In this document: piece after piece, positions 1 to 9,100 of the stretch
Layout: each line of letters opens with the position of its first letter
Numbering within the stretch: position 1 is the stretch's first letter
DNA from: Pseudomonas neuropathica
GTDB lineage: Bacteria; Pseudomonadota; Gammaproteobacteria; Pseudomonadales; Pseudomonadaceae
Assembly (NCBI RefSeq): GCF_015461835.1
Contig: NZ_JACOPX010000014.1
Location: 169,979-233,978 of the forward strand
DNA length: 64,000 bases
Reading direction: 5' to 3'
Program-made: the position numbers and the translations under genes
Notes under the pieces: generated by a model
The model's database searches: none
What the model was told of the DNA's origin: nothing
What the model saw: the letters and a program-made list of their open reading frames with translations, nothing else

Positions 1-2244
1 TGTTGCCAGCGCCTCCCCCCAAGTGATGGATATCGCTTTCAGGGCACCGCCCACCAGTGAATAGCCGAAGCGATTCTTGTTGTGGATCAAGACGCCATAC
101 ACGAGTGGAATTTTCATTTCGGCCGGATTGTCGGGCCACTCAACCGGCCAGCCAACGGGTTGGTAGCTAATCTTGTCGACGGGGACTGTAATTCCGCCAC
201 CGCCTGAGTATTCGGGCAGTTTTTCGACGATTCCGGAGCGATACAGGGGACGTATATCTTCAAGAGTTGCAGGAAACTCAGTGGCCATAACGTCCAGAGG
301 GTGGCCTATGAAAAGCTGGTAACCATAAGACTCGACGACATGATGTTTAATACCCGGAAAGACAATCATCGAAGAACTCTCTCCGCCTCTGGGAAAACGC
401 CAGAAATCAAATATCGCAATTTGATCGGGGTGATCCCGCAACAGGTCGAGTATGTGCGAACCCGCCAATTTCCCCTTGAGAGAGGCGGTTTCACTCGGTG
501 CCAGGCGAGGAACGGAGAATTCAGTTCGGTTGTTGCTGTCAGGATCGGAAATCAGACTTCTGATACTGTCTGGGAAGCCTCTGAAGCAATACACCGTATC
601 AGGGTTATCCATGAACCCGGTGAAGGACTTGATCTCCGAGCCTTCGAGCAGCGTGAGCCATTCACTTTTGTCTGTATGACTGAACACGAGTGTCAAGTTG
701 AAGAGTTCGACTCCTGTTGCAGTACTAACAGAAAATTTGATCGTGGTGACGTCCGCGAAGCCTTCATCCAGCCTCAAGATCAATTCGATACCTGAGCTGC
801 CGGGATGGTAGACAAGCTCGGAACGTTCTTCCCAGGTTTTGATGCGCGACTGCCAATTGTTGAAGTTCCATGTGTTCTCTTCCGTTTTTGGTGTTTCGTG
901 TTCGAGAGCGCCAAACACTGGAGTGCTGGCGGGTAACCAGTACTGAAAACGGCCAGCGTTTCTGTTAGCGAAGATGTGGCCGATCAGCAGCACATGCCCC
1001 GAGTCATCCTGAAACGCTGTGGCGGATGGAGGCGTGCCTGGTTTGTCATTGGGCACTACTCCATGTGATGGAAACAGCGGCGTGACATTGAAGTTCTTGT
1101 CGATCCGCACCGTTCGCAGAAAGTCGTATTTGTCGCTATTGCCGGGAATTTCGGATGTTCTCGCCTCATAGTTCGAATACAACATGATCACCATCGACTC
1201 CGGCGACGTCGAATGGTCATACACCGCAATGGTCTGGGTTTCCTCTGCAATCTGTTCCAGGGGCTTTTCGATCAGCGCCTTGGTCTGGCAGTAATTCTCG
1301 ATGTAGATCCGGGGCGTGCTCCAGCTGTCGTCGTATTTCTTGTAGCTGGCATACAAGCGGAACCGCGGATTGACCTTGACGCTGTCATCGGCTCTCCCTT
1401 CTACAGGGAGCTGCGTGGCGTCGGCATCCTGAAGTTCCAGCTCGGCCCAGATCACAAACAAACGGTTGTTGAACCAGCATGGCCGAATCGTGTGTTCCAG
1501 GGCTTTTTCCGAAATCGGCACATTGGCTCTTTGCCAGTCCGACCAGGCATTGGGCAGAGGCTTGTCGAATTTGTATGGAACAATGCCGGGGCCGGCGGCG
1601 GGTTCTTTGACCGGGCGTTGGCGCATGTCCAGTGAGCGCCAGTAGTAGGCATTTTCGGCGGGGGATTTGCCGATGAAGTAGTAGGTGCTGTTGGCGAAAT
1701 CTTCGCCATCGATGTAACCGTTGCAGATCTTCAGATTGGCGATTTCTTCGAACCTGGCCAGGTAAGAGAGCACCGCAGTCTGTACGGTTTCGGGCTGAAT
1801 CTGTGCCTGATTGAGGTCGTTTTCCAGTTGTTCGAAACTGTCGGTCTTGGTCAAACGCAGCTTGCGGTCGAGGTAGATATCCGGGAAGTAATGCAATTGC
1901 TGGATGGCGGACCAGATCGGGAAGCGATTCAGACCGTCGCGCCAGGTCTTGATCTGCTGGGGGGTGAAGCTGTCGTCGCTGTACCCCGGCTCCATGTTCA
2001 GCATCATGCTGTTGATCTGTTGTTGGTAACTGGCAATGGCACAGGCCACCGGGCTGGTCGGCACATCCTGGCTGACCAGCACGTCCAGCAACCAGAACTC
2101 GTAGAGGTCGTTGGCGGTCTTGATATGTTGAGTCAGCCCCTGCTTGATCAGGTACGGATCGTTGGGCACGGCCTCATGCAGATACAGGGCGAGCATCGCG
2201 TCACGAAATGCTTCATTGAGGGGGGCGTCGAAGGCAGTCGTCAT
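1..2244 (-). CDS. tcaB: Tc toxin A subunit, TcaB-like C-terminal half (partial, runs off the left edge)
   Basis: An open frame of 748 codons begins at ATG 2244-2242 and has no stop before base 1, so the C-terminus lies outside the window. The start is preceded by AAGGA at good spacing and lies 9 bp after the stop of the TcaA-like gene, which indicates co-transcription. The N-terminal 300 residues contain a helical region, then a stretch reading LARFEEIANLKI, then YYFIGKSPAENAYYWRSLD, NAWSDWQ and IRPCWFNNRLFVIWAE. These blocks are characteristic of the TcA/TcaB family where the shell meets the neuraminidase-like region. In Tc toxins, TcaA and TcaB together form the pentameric A component, which binds the target cell and injects the B/C cocoon product through a translocation channel. 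The missing C-terminus should hold the channel and the TcB-binding domain. The TcB and TcC genes are expected beyond the left edge; that is inference. Confidence 0.85.
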   Translation of the reverse strand, partial: MTTAFDAPLNEAFRDAMLALYLHEAVPNDPYLIKQGLTQHIKTANDLYEFWLLDVLVSQDVPTSPVACAIASYQQQINSMMLNMEPGYSDDSFTPQQIKTWRDGLNRFPIWSAIQQLHYFPDIYLDRKLRLTKTDSFEQLENDLNQAQIQPETVQTAVLSYLARFEEIANLKICNGYIDGEDFANSTYYFIGKSPAENAYYWRSLDMRQRPVKEPAAGPGIVPYKFDKPLPNAWSDWQRANVPISEKALEHTIRPCWFNNRLFVIWAELELQDADATQLPVEGRADDSVKVNPRFRLYASYKKYDDSWSTPRIYIENYCQTKALIEKPLEQIAEETQTIAVYDHSTSPESMVIMLYSNYEARTSEIPGNSDKYDFLRTVRIDKNFNVTPLFPSHGVVPNDKPGTPPSATAFQDDSGHVLLIGHIFANRNAGRFQYWLPASTPVFGALEHETPKTEENTWNFNNWQSRIKTWEERSELVYHPGSSGIELILRLDEGFADVTTIKFSVSTATGVELFNLTLVFSHTDKSEWLTLLEGSEIKSFTGFMDNPDTVYCFRGFPDSIRSLISDPDSNNRTEFSVPRLAPSETASLKGKLAGSHILDLLRDHPDQIAIFDFWRFPRGGESSSMIVFPGIKHHVVESYGYQLFIGHPLDVMATEFPATLEDIRPLYRSGIVEKLPEYSGGGGITVPVDKISYQPVGWPVEWPDNPAEMKIPLVYGVLIHNKNRFGYSLVGGALKAISITWGEALAT

Positions 2245-2253
2245 GATCGTTCC

Positions 2254-5200
2254 TTAACCCTTTGCCAGCGTTGAGTCAGAGCTGGCGGCCATCACCGCGT
2301 CTCCAACGGTTTTCCAGTCGTCCAGCGCGCTTGCATCTGTCAGCCCTGTGGCTTGCAGCAGTGCCTTGGCTGACAGTCCGCTGGCCTGGCAACGACGTAC
2401 CCAGTCGACCTCGGCCATCGAGCTGGCGCGTTCACCGGGGAGGGTAATGGTCAGCGTGGCAATTTCTGTTTCGGACCAGTCCAGCAAACGAGCCAGTGCC
2501 GCGTTGGCCGTTTCGCTCGCGAGCTTGCGCAGGGTTTTGTTTTTCAATTGCGCCTTGGCCGGATTGGCGCAACTGAAGTAGCTCAGCACGCTGTCCTCCG
2601 ATTGGCTCTGGCTGTGGAACCAGTGGCTGAAGCGTTCGAGCAGATAGAGATCGGACAGCCACGGCTCGCTGCCGCTACCCTCGTATTGCGAGCCACCCAG
2701 CCATGTTGGATTGACCACGAACAGGCGCAGGGCGCTGTTGCTCAATCGCAGTTGCACAACGATTTCGGCGTGGCGAAAGACGCGCTGGTAATGCTCGATC
2801 AATTCAGGTGTGAGTGTGTCCTTGAGCGCTGACAGTAGAATGCTGTAGACCGACGAATGTGCCCAGTGAATGACCGCCCGGCAGCGGTCCGGCGCCAGCT
2901 TGGCGGTTTCCTGGAACAGTCCTTCGAGCAACTGAACCTGGCGATCATGCGCACCGAGCAGCAGTTCAGTGAGTTTCTCGGCGCACGTGTCTTTGACGGC
3001 CTGTTCCAGGTCCTGGTCCTTGAGTACGTTCGCGACACCTGCCTGTAGCCAGGTGATCGGTTCGTCCACCAGCGTCAGTGCACGATCAAGGTCCATCAAC
3101 AGGCCTTCTGCTGTGATCAGCTTATGGCCGACCAGCAGGCTGAACCATTGGATGTCTTGTGGTCGGTTTTTTACATCCTTACGCAGCGGAAGGCCCAATG
3201 CGGCCACTTGCGCTTCGGTCACCATGCTGCGGCGCGTGTCCTCCTGCAATTTGCGCAGACGCTCAAGCAAATCGTCGGGCAGGGGCGGCGGCTCGGCCAT
3301 CTGAGCTTGCGGATTACCGTCCAGATCGTCGACATGCACCAAAGCATGCGGCCCCAGGCGTTGTTGCAATTGTGTGACGGTCTGTTGGCTGTCCTTGAGC
3401 CATTGAAAGGCCCAGTTCAACTGCATCGTCACATCGAGGATGTCCGCTTTTCCCGTCGTCGCCCGTGTTCTCAGGCGGCCGCTCGCCAATATGGTTTTAT
3501 AATCCGAACCTCCGAGCAGGCCTGCCAGCGTCAGCAAGTCGGCGACGGAGCATCCAAACAGTCGGGCAATCCGGGCCTGACGGTAGAGCGAGGAGACAGT
3601 GGGCAAATCGCGCTTGAGCTCGGTCAGGTACTTCTTGGTTTGCTTGGCAATCAACAGAAACGAATCTTCAGTCGGTTGCACACCGAGGCCGGCACACAAC
3701 TGCAACACGGTTTTCTGCGTGGCGGTGTCGATGGCGTTCAGGTCAATGATCTCTTGATCGAGGATCAGAGGGGTGTCGAACAGTTGCACGCGATTGAACA
3801 CCTGATCGAACAACGGCACTTCATCCTTGCCGCTGGCATAAGGCGAGAGGTCGTGCATCAGCGCGGCGAACTCCTCCGGCTCGATACCGTGGTGCCGATG
3901 GAGGTAGCGATAGACGCCCAATGCACGCAGGGTATTTTCGTTGAGTTCCATCGCCAGGTTGTCTTCGCCCTCGGCGCGGATCGCAGACATGATCAGCGTG
4001 TCCAGCTTGGCGAAGGGGATCTGCAGCCAGCGTTGCAGGCGAATCATGCGTTGCAGGCGGTCGAGACGGTCGAGCGAGGTTTTGCTCAGGCGCCATTGCT
4101 TGCTATCGCCCACGGTGATTTGTTCCAGCCCCATCGCATTGTCGAACTGATCGCGGAGGATCGATGCGGCGTCAGGTTCCCGCTCGCTGTCATTGAGGTC
4201 TGCACCGGTGCCGGTGCCATTGACATAGCAGGCTCCATACTGGTTCGGATGGGGAAACGGAAGCACTTTTTCAGCCGCTTCCGGGAGCGTTACCCCGCCG
4301 TGTTGCAAGCTCTGGCTGGGGCAGTTTGGCGACAAACGCACCGTGCGGGTCTGTCGGCACAGAAGCATTTCAACCTGTTCGGCATTCAGGCCGGTATGCG
4401 CCATGAAGTCTGTGAGGCGCGTCAATTGCCATGGCGGCGAACTTTCCGAAACCTCGACACCGTAGGATTTTCTGAAAAAATCCATCTGCGCGGCTGTCAG
4501 TGTGTAGTGCTCATCGAGTGTGAGGGTGAAGCGCTGGCGGGCCAGCCTGACAGGCTCGGCGTCGACAGTGGTGGCGGTGGCGGTGACCAGATCGAAACTG
4601 GCGGTGTATCCCTGTTCGGTGGGGGTGGGGAGGGATGCGGTGCCCTTCAGGTATGAAATGATGGGGTTCGGTGACGCATTGTGCAGGCGATTGATCAGCC
4701 AGCCCGCTAAAGGAACCGGAGTGTTGGAACTCAGATCGACATCGGCTGGCAGTGTCTGGGAGCCTTTGCGAAAAGTCAGCGACAGGAGGGTTTTGCTGCC
4801 CCCATCTCCTGTGGGCGTTAGTGCCTGCGGATTGACGGTTGCGACATCCTCCTGATCCGCCAGCAGCAAATAGCAGCTCTTGTAAGAGATATGCGGGCGC
4901 AGATGGGTGGTGCCCGGGCTTCCCCAGCCTTTGATCAGATCATTTCGGGTGAGATAAAAATTGCTGAACACCGAGGGTTCGATCAGCAGGTTCTGTTGTT
5001 CGTTGCTCAATCCGCATAACAAGCGTTGCGCTTGTAGTACCGGTTTCTGTACTTCGCCATAGTCGTTGCTTGATTGCTGTTTGATCGGCAATAACAAGCT
5101 GGCCCGATAGTTCAATTCCCCCAAACTTGGCTTTTTATCGGCCAGCCCCAATTGGCACTGATGGTGATAAAAGTTGTAGGGCAGTTCGAAGGGATAACGC

Positions 5201-5838
5201 CGATCAGCCACTGCTTCATGGGCGGACTTGCCTTTATCAGCAAGACTGGTTTTTAGAAAGGCACCCAAACGATCTTGCAGTATCTCAGTCACCAGCTCCA
5301 GCATCGGCCTTGGGGTAAAAGTGCTTTCGTGGGTGATCAAGAGTTCCTTCAGGTCGGGACGACGCATATCCATCAGGATGCGCTTGGGGTCCTTGTTGGT
5401 AGCTTCCAGTTGCAGGAGAAATACCCTTAAGTTGATCAGGTAAGCAATCATCATATCAACGGCAACCAGCGCCCCGACCTTGCAGAAGTCGTCCCAGCTT
5501 TCATTGAATAAGTTCTGAAAAGTAGGCCCCGGCGGAACCAGCGCGCGAACGCCGCTACGTTGAGAAAGTTGCTGAAACTTGCCAGTGGAGGTCTGGTGTT
5601 CCCGGTACAAACGTGAAATCAATGCCGCATAGGCCATGGCATTGTCGTAGGCGAGTTCGGCGTTGGCATCGGTGAACTCGGCAAGCTGACGAACGAACGC
5701 GGCTTTGGGTAGGCGGACAATATCGAAGACGGAGGTGAAGCCCATTTTCTGCATGGCCGTTGCGAAGTCGGTGCGGCCTCTTTTTAACGGGGCGTCGAAC
5801 TTGATGAGGGCGTTTAACAGTGAGGGGGTGTCGGCCAT
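2254..5838 (-). CDS. tcaA: Tc toxin A subunit, TcaA-like N-terminal half
   Basis: This 1194-aa protein is read from ATG 5838. An ATG 57 bp upstream (5895) is in frame, but the inner start has CAGGAG about 10 nt upstream and gives MADTPSLLNAL, a natural N-terminus. Residues 20-80 (GFTSVFDIVRLPKAAFV to LISRLYREH) match the start of the VRP1 domain of TcaA/TcdA/SpvA proteins. The segment VDMMIAYLINLRVFLLQLEA followed by RRPDLKELLITHE and PMLELVTEILQDRL is typical of TcA. The remainder is helix-rich shell, with no signal peptide and no transmembrane segment. At about 1.2 kaa it is close to Photorhabdus TcaA, so the A component is naturally split with the following TcaB-like gene and is not a frameshifted TcdA. 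Expression probably starts in the divergent 294-bp region, where a palindrome (5921-5940) lies about 90 bp upstream of the start. Confidence 0.85.
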   Translation of the reverse strand: MADTPSLLNALIKFDAPLKRGRTDFATAMQKMGFTSVFDIVRLPKAAFVRQLAEFTDANAELAYDNAMAYAALISRLYREHQTSTGKFQQLSQRSGVRALVPPGPTFQNLFNESWDDFCKVGALVAVDMMIAYLINLRVFLLQLEATNKDPKRILMDMRRPDLKELLITHESTFTPRPMLELVTEILQDRLGAFLKTSLADKGKSAHEAVADRRYPFELPYNFYHHQCQLGLADKKPSLGELNYRASLLLPIKQQSSNDYGEVQKPVLQAQRLLCGLSNEQQNLLIEPSVFSNFYLTRNDLIKGWGSPGTTHLRPHISYKSCYLLLADQEDVATVNPQALTPTGDGGSKTLLSLTFRKGSQTLPADVDLSSNTPVPLAGWLINRLHNASPNPIISYLKGTASLPTPTEQGYTASFDLVTATATTVDAEPVRLARQRFTLTLDEHYTLTAAQMDFFRKSYGVEVSESSPPWQLTRLTDFMAHTGLNAEQVEMLLCRQTRTVRLSPNCPSQSLQHGGVTLPEAAEKVLPFPHPNQYGACYVNGTGTGADLNDSEREPDAASILRDQFDNAMGLEQITVGDSKQWRLSKTSLDRLDRLQRMIRLQRWLQIPFAKLDTLIMSAIRAEGEDNLAMELNENTLRALGVYRYLHRHHGIEPEEFAALMHDLSPYASGKDEVPLFDQVFNRVQLFDTPLILDQEIIDLNAIDTATQKTVLQLCAGLGVQPTEDSFLLIAKQTKKYLTELKRDLPTVSSLYRQARIARLFGCSVADLLTLAGLLGGSDYKTILASGRLRTRATTGKADILDVTMQLNWAFQWLKDSQQTVTQLQQRLGPHALVHVDDLDGNPQAQMAEPPPLPDDLLERLRKLQEDTRRSMVTEAQVAALGLPLRKDVKNRPQDIQWFSLLVGHKLITAEGLLMDLDRALTLVDEPITWLQAGVANVLKDQDLEQAVKDTCAEKLTELLLGAHDRQVQLLEGLFQETAKLAPDRCRAVIHWAHSSVYSILLSALKDTLTPELIEHYQRVFRHAEIVVQLRLSNSALRLFVVNPTWLGGSQYEGSGSEPWLSDLYLLERFSHWFHSQSQSEDSVLSYFSCANPAKAQLKNKTLRKLASETANAALARLLDWSETEIATLTITLPGERASSMAEVDWVRRCQASGLSAKALLQATGLTDASALDDWKTVGDAVMAASSDSTLAKG

Positions 5839-5893
5839 GACTTTGGATCTCCTGCCGGAAGGGGGGGAGGCATCCGAGATGCCTGGCAGGATC

Positions 5894-5899
5894 AAAGTA
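5894..5899 (-). promoter_or_regulatory. Possible -10 element of the Tc operon
   Basis: On the minus strand TACTTT at 5899-5894 would place the transcription start near 5887. The palindrome at 5921-5940 would then be centred about 43 bp upstream, the position at which LuxR-type activators replace the -35 contact. The hexamer matches TATAAT at only three positions, so this is a weak call that rests on the spacing. Confidence 0.25.
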
Positions 5900-5920
5900 A
5901 CGACAAAACAAAGTTGAGTA

Positions 5921-5940
5921 ACCTGTCAAACCTGACAGGT
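5921..5940. promoter_or_regulatory. 20-bp palindromic operator, lux/las box-like (Tc side)
   Basis: ACCTGTCAAACCTGACAGGT has perfect 8-bp arms around a 4-bp spacer. By direct comparison it shares 15 of 20 positions with the P. aeruginosa lasB OP1 box and 14 of 20 with the Vibrio fischeri lux box, including both outer hexamers of the lux box (both remembered sequences). It also fits CTGT-N8-ACAG, the outer skeleton of a LexA site, although its core is not the AT-rich core LexA prefers. Its centre is 92 bp upstream of the TcaA-like start codon. Confidence 0.6.
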
Positions 5941-6041
5941 CGATGGCTATTTTTTAGATCTTTTTGTTATTTTTTATGTTGTTTTTATTCGTTTATGTGA
6001 TTCACAATGAATCTACTATTTTTTGCTGAACCGTTCGTCGG

Positions 6042-6061
6042 GACTGTCAGAGTTGACAGGT
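6042..6061. promoter_or_regulatory. Second 20-bp palindromic operator, lux/las box-like (Ig-repeat side)
   Basis: GACTGTCAGAGTTGACAGGT has arms that pair at six of eight positions and the same 4-bp spacer. It keeps the inner CTGTCA and TGACAG of the box at 5921. The centre is 81 bp upstream of the start codon of the divergent 1602-aa gene. A GAAAAT hexamer at 6085-6090 could be the -10 element at class II spacing. Two related palindromes in one 294-bp divergent region, each nearer its own gene, point to one regulator controlling both transcripts. Confidence 0.55.
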
Positions 6062-6132
6062 AGGCGCAAGCAGTACAGGAGGTCGAAAATCGCGTCTTCG
6101 ACGCTGGCAATTGCGTCAGGAGACTGGGAGCG

Positions 6133-9100
6133 ATGGAAATGGATGAAGAAAACGAGCTGCAGCCAAATGGCTTGTGGCCGGCGCCGGTGATCTTGTCACC
6201 GGGAAGTAACTCTACAGTGTCGCCCGGCGGGTTCAATATCGTTGCTCTATCTTCTGGAGGACTTACTACCAGTTGGAAAATTGAATGCTGGGGAGAAGCA
6301 ACTGACCATCATGGGTCAGAAGGTGAGTGGATGAAGCTGGAGCATTGGGTGCCCGATACTTCTTTCGATCGATTTGGTGCGCGCTTCAATTTCAAAGTCA
6401 GGTACAAACAGGCGTGGGTCTGGAGTGATTGGGCTGAATGTCACAATTTGTACGTGCCGAAACCTGAACCGCCTGAACCGGATAAGCCGAAAAGCCCGCA
6501 CATTTACTCGCCGCCTTACCCGGCATCAGTGAGACAGGAGCTGATCATTTATAACGTCTCGGGTCATGCCTCGGTGCTGGTGTCCACCGAGAGAGGCGAA
6601 CCGGTGCCTGGCTATTACATTTCCAACACAGGCGGGTTTATCCCAGCAGCGGAGTGGGTTGTAGGCGTTACCCGGGTCAAGGCCGTTCAAACCGTAGGTG
6701 GCGTGGCTTCGGACCCCAGCAATGTCGTTTCCATCGCAGTGAAACCATCTACACCGACGATCACACCGCCTCCCGATCCGGCAGCAGCGAAACAGGCGCT
6801 GACCATCACTGGCGTGATGACCGGTGACGTTACCTTGCAAGTGTCCACCGATAAAAACGCGCCGGTGATTGGCGACTTTACCGGCAGTGGCGCCACTCGC
6901 ACTTTCACGCCAAAAGCGAACTGGGCAGCGGGCATCACCCGGGTCAAGGTCGTGCAGACTGTGAGCGGTGTGGCTTCTGAGCCAAGTAGTCTGGTTTCAG
7001 TTACAGTGAAACCATCTACACCGACGATCACACCGCCTCCCGATCCGGCAGCAGCGAAACAGGCGCTGACCATCACTGGCGTGATGACCGGTGACGTTAC
7101 CTTGCAAGTGTCCACCGATAAAAACGCGCCGGTGATTGGCGACTTTACCGGCAGTGGCGCCACTCGCACTTTCACGCCAAAAGCGAACTGGGCAGCGGGC
7201 ATCACCCGGGTCAAGGTCGTGCAGACTGTGGGCGGTGTAGCCTCAGATCCGAGCGCGCTGGTTTTTATTGCAGTGAAACCATCCAGCCCCGTCATCACAC
7301 CGCCACCCAACCCGACCTCTGTAAATCAGGCGCTGACCATTACGAATGTCATGACCGAGAGCGCCGACCTGCAAATGTTCACTGAAGCAGGCGCGCCGGT
7401 TGGTGGCAATTTCACCGGCAGTAACGCAACACGCACTTTCCTACCGGCAGTGAGCTGGCGAGTGGGCACCACTCGGGTGAAGGTCGTGCAGACCGTGGAC
7501 TATGTAGACTCTGATCCAAGCGAGCTGGTGACCATTGTGGCTGAAACCGGCATCCCGGGGATTAATCCGCCACCCGATCCGGCTCACCCCAAACAAGCGC
7601 TGACCATTACCGGTGTCTTGAGCGGTACAGTCACCTTGCAAATCCACACCAACGAAAATGTCCTTGTAGAAGGCGAGTTCACGGGGGAGGGGAATACCCG
7701 CACTTTTACGCCGAGGGATTTCTGGCCGATTGCCTTCAACTATGTCAAGGCCGTGCAGACTCTCGACGGAGTACCGTTTGATCCAAGCGATTTGGCGATG
7801 ATTGTGGTGCGCCCCTCCACCCTGGCGATCATCCGGCCATCCAATCCGGTGACGGAAAAACAGGCACTGATCATTGCGAACTACTCTGTTGGCAGCTCCC
7901 TGCGAATGAGGACCGAGGCAAATGCCTCCGTGGATGGCAGCGTTACCAACAACGGCGGGATCCTGACCTTTACACCAACCAATGCCTGGGCACCGGGTGT
8001 CACCAAGGTCAAAGCCGTACAGCTTTACAATAGTGTGGAATCCATCCCGAGCGATTTGGTTTCCGTTATTGCTCGACCGTCCATTTTGGTTATCGAACAA
8101 CCGACCATTCCTGCTGCGTCGAACCAGCAACTGAAAATTACCGGCGTCGTGTCCAATGTTGACACCTTGCAAATGTCCAGCGAGACGGGTGCAGCGATTG
8201 ATGGCGAATATACCGGCAGCGGCGCGCTTCGAACGTTCATACCGAAAGCGAATTGGGCAGCGGGAAAAACTCCGGTCAAAGCCATGCAGATAGTCAGCGA
8301 CGTGGCCTCCGAGTGGAGCGATGTAGTGACCGTTGCAGTAATGCCGCCCAAACCGGACATCTCCCAACCTACAGATCCGGCTGCGGACAAAGAGCCGCTA
8401 ACTATTAACGGTGTGTTAGCCAATGCCAGCCATTTTCAGATGACAACCGGGTCAGGCGCGATAGTGGATGGCAGCTTCAGGGGTAGTGGGACAACCCGAA
8501 CGTTTACCCCGGAAGCGAATTGGCCGGCGGGCATCACCCAGGTCCAGGTCGCGCAGATAATCGACGATGTGCCTTCTGCCCCAAGCGAACTGGTCACCAT
8601 CAGGATTTTAGCCAAACCACCCAAGCCACGTCTGACTCAACCACTACCGAACTCCAGTCATTTGGCGAATCTCGCGGTGGAAGGAACTTGCGAAGCGGGG
8701 GCAACAGTGGCTGTGCAATACGCCAACGATATTGCGCTGGAGGGCAAAATGAGCTACGTCCAGACGCAGTGGTCTTTCGAACATCCTTGGGAGCCAGGCC
8801 AACAGCGGATCAAAGCGGTACAAACGTCAGGCGGGCAGACATCCGATCCTACCGATATGCTGGATTTTTACATCAGACCGCCCCTAGCCGTCATTGAGCA
8901 ACCGGATACCCCGGTCGCCGTGAGAGGTGGACTGAAAATAAGTAATGTCTGGTCGGGTGTCGTCGCATTGCGTATGTCGACGCAAACGGGTGTCGGGGTC
9001 GACGGCGAGTTTGCCGGTGACGGTGCGACTCGCACTTTCATACCCGATGCGGATTGGACGCCTGGCGAAAACACCGTCTACGTCATACAAACAGTAAACG

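Noticed and set aside
301..1635. Short plus-strand frames (301-795, 1213-1635) at the left edge
   Set aside because: They lie opposite the uninterrupted TcaB-like frame, whose protein has family blocks. The plus frames have none.
3124..4656. A 510-codon plus-strand frame opposite the TcaA-like gene
   Set aside because: The minus-strand frame has clear Tc family blocks. The plus frame has no recognisable domain and no site upstream of its start.
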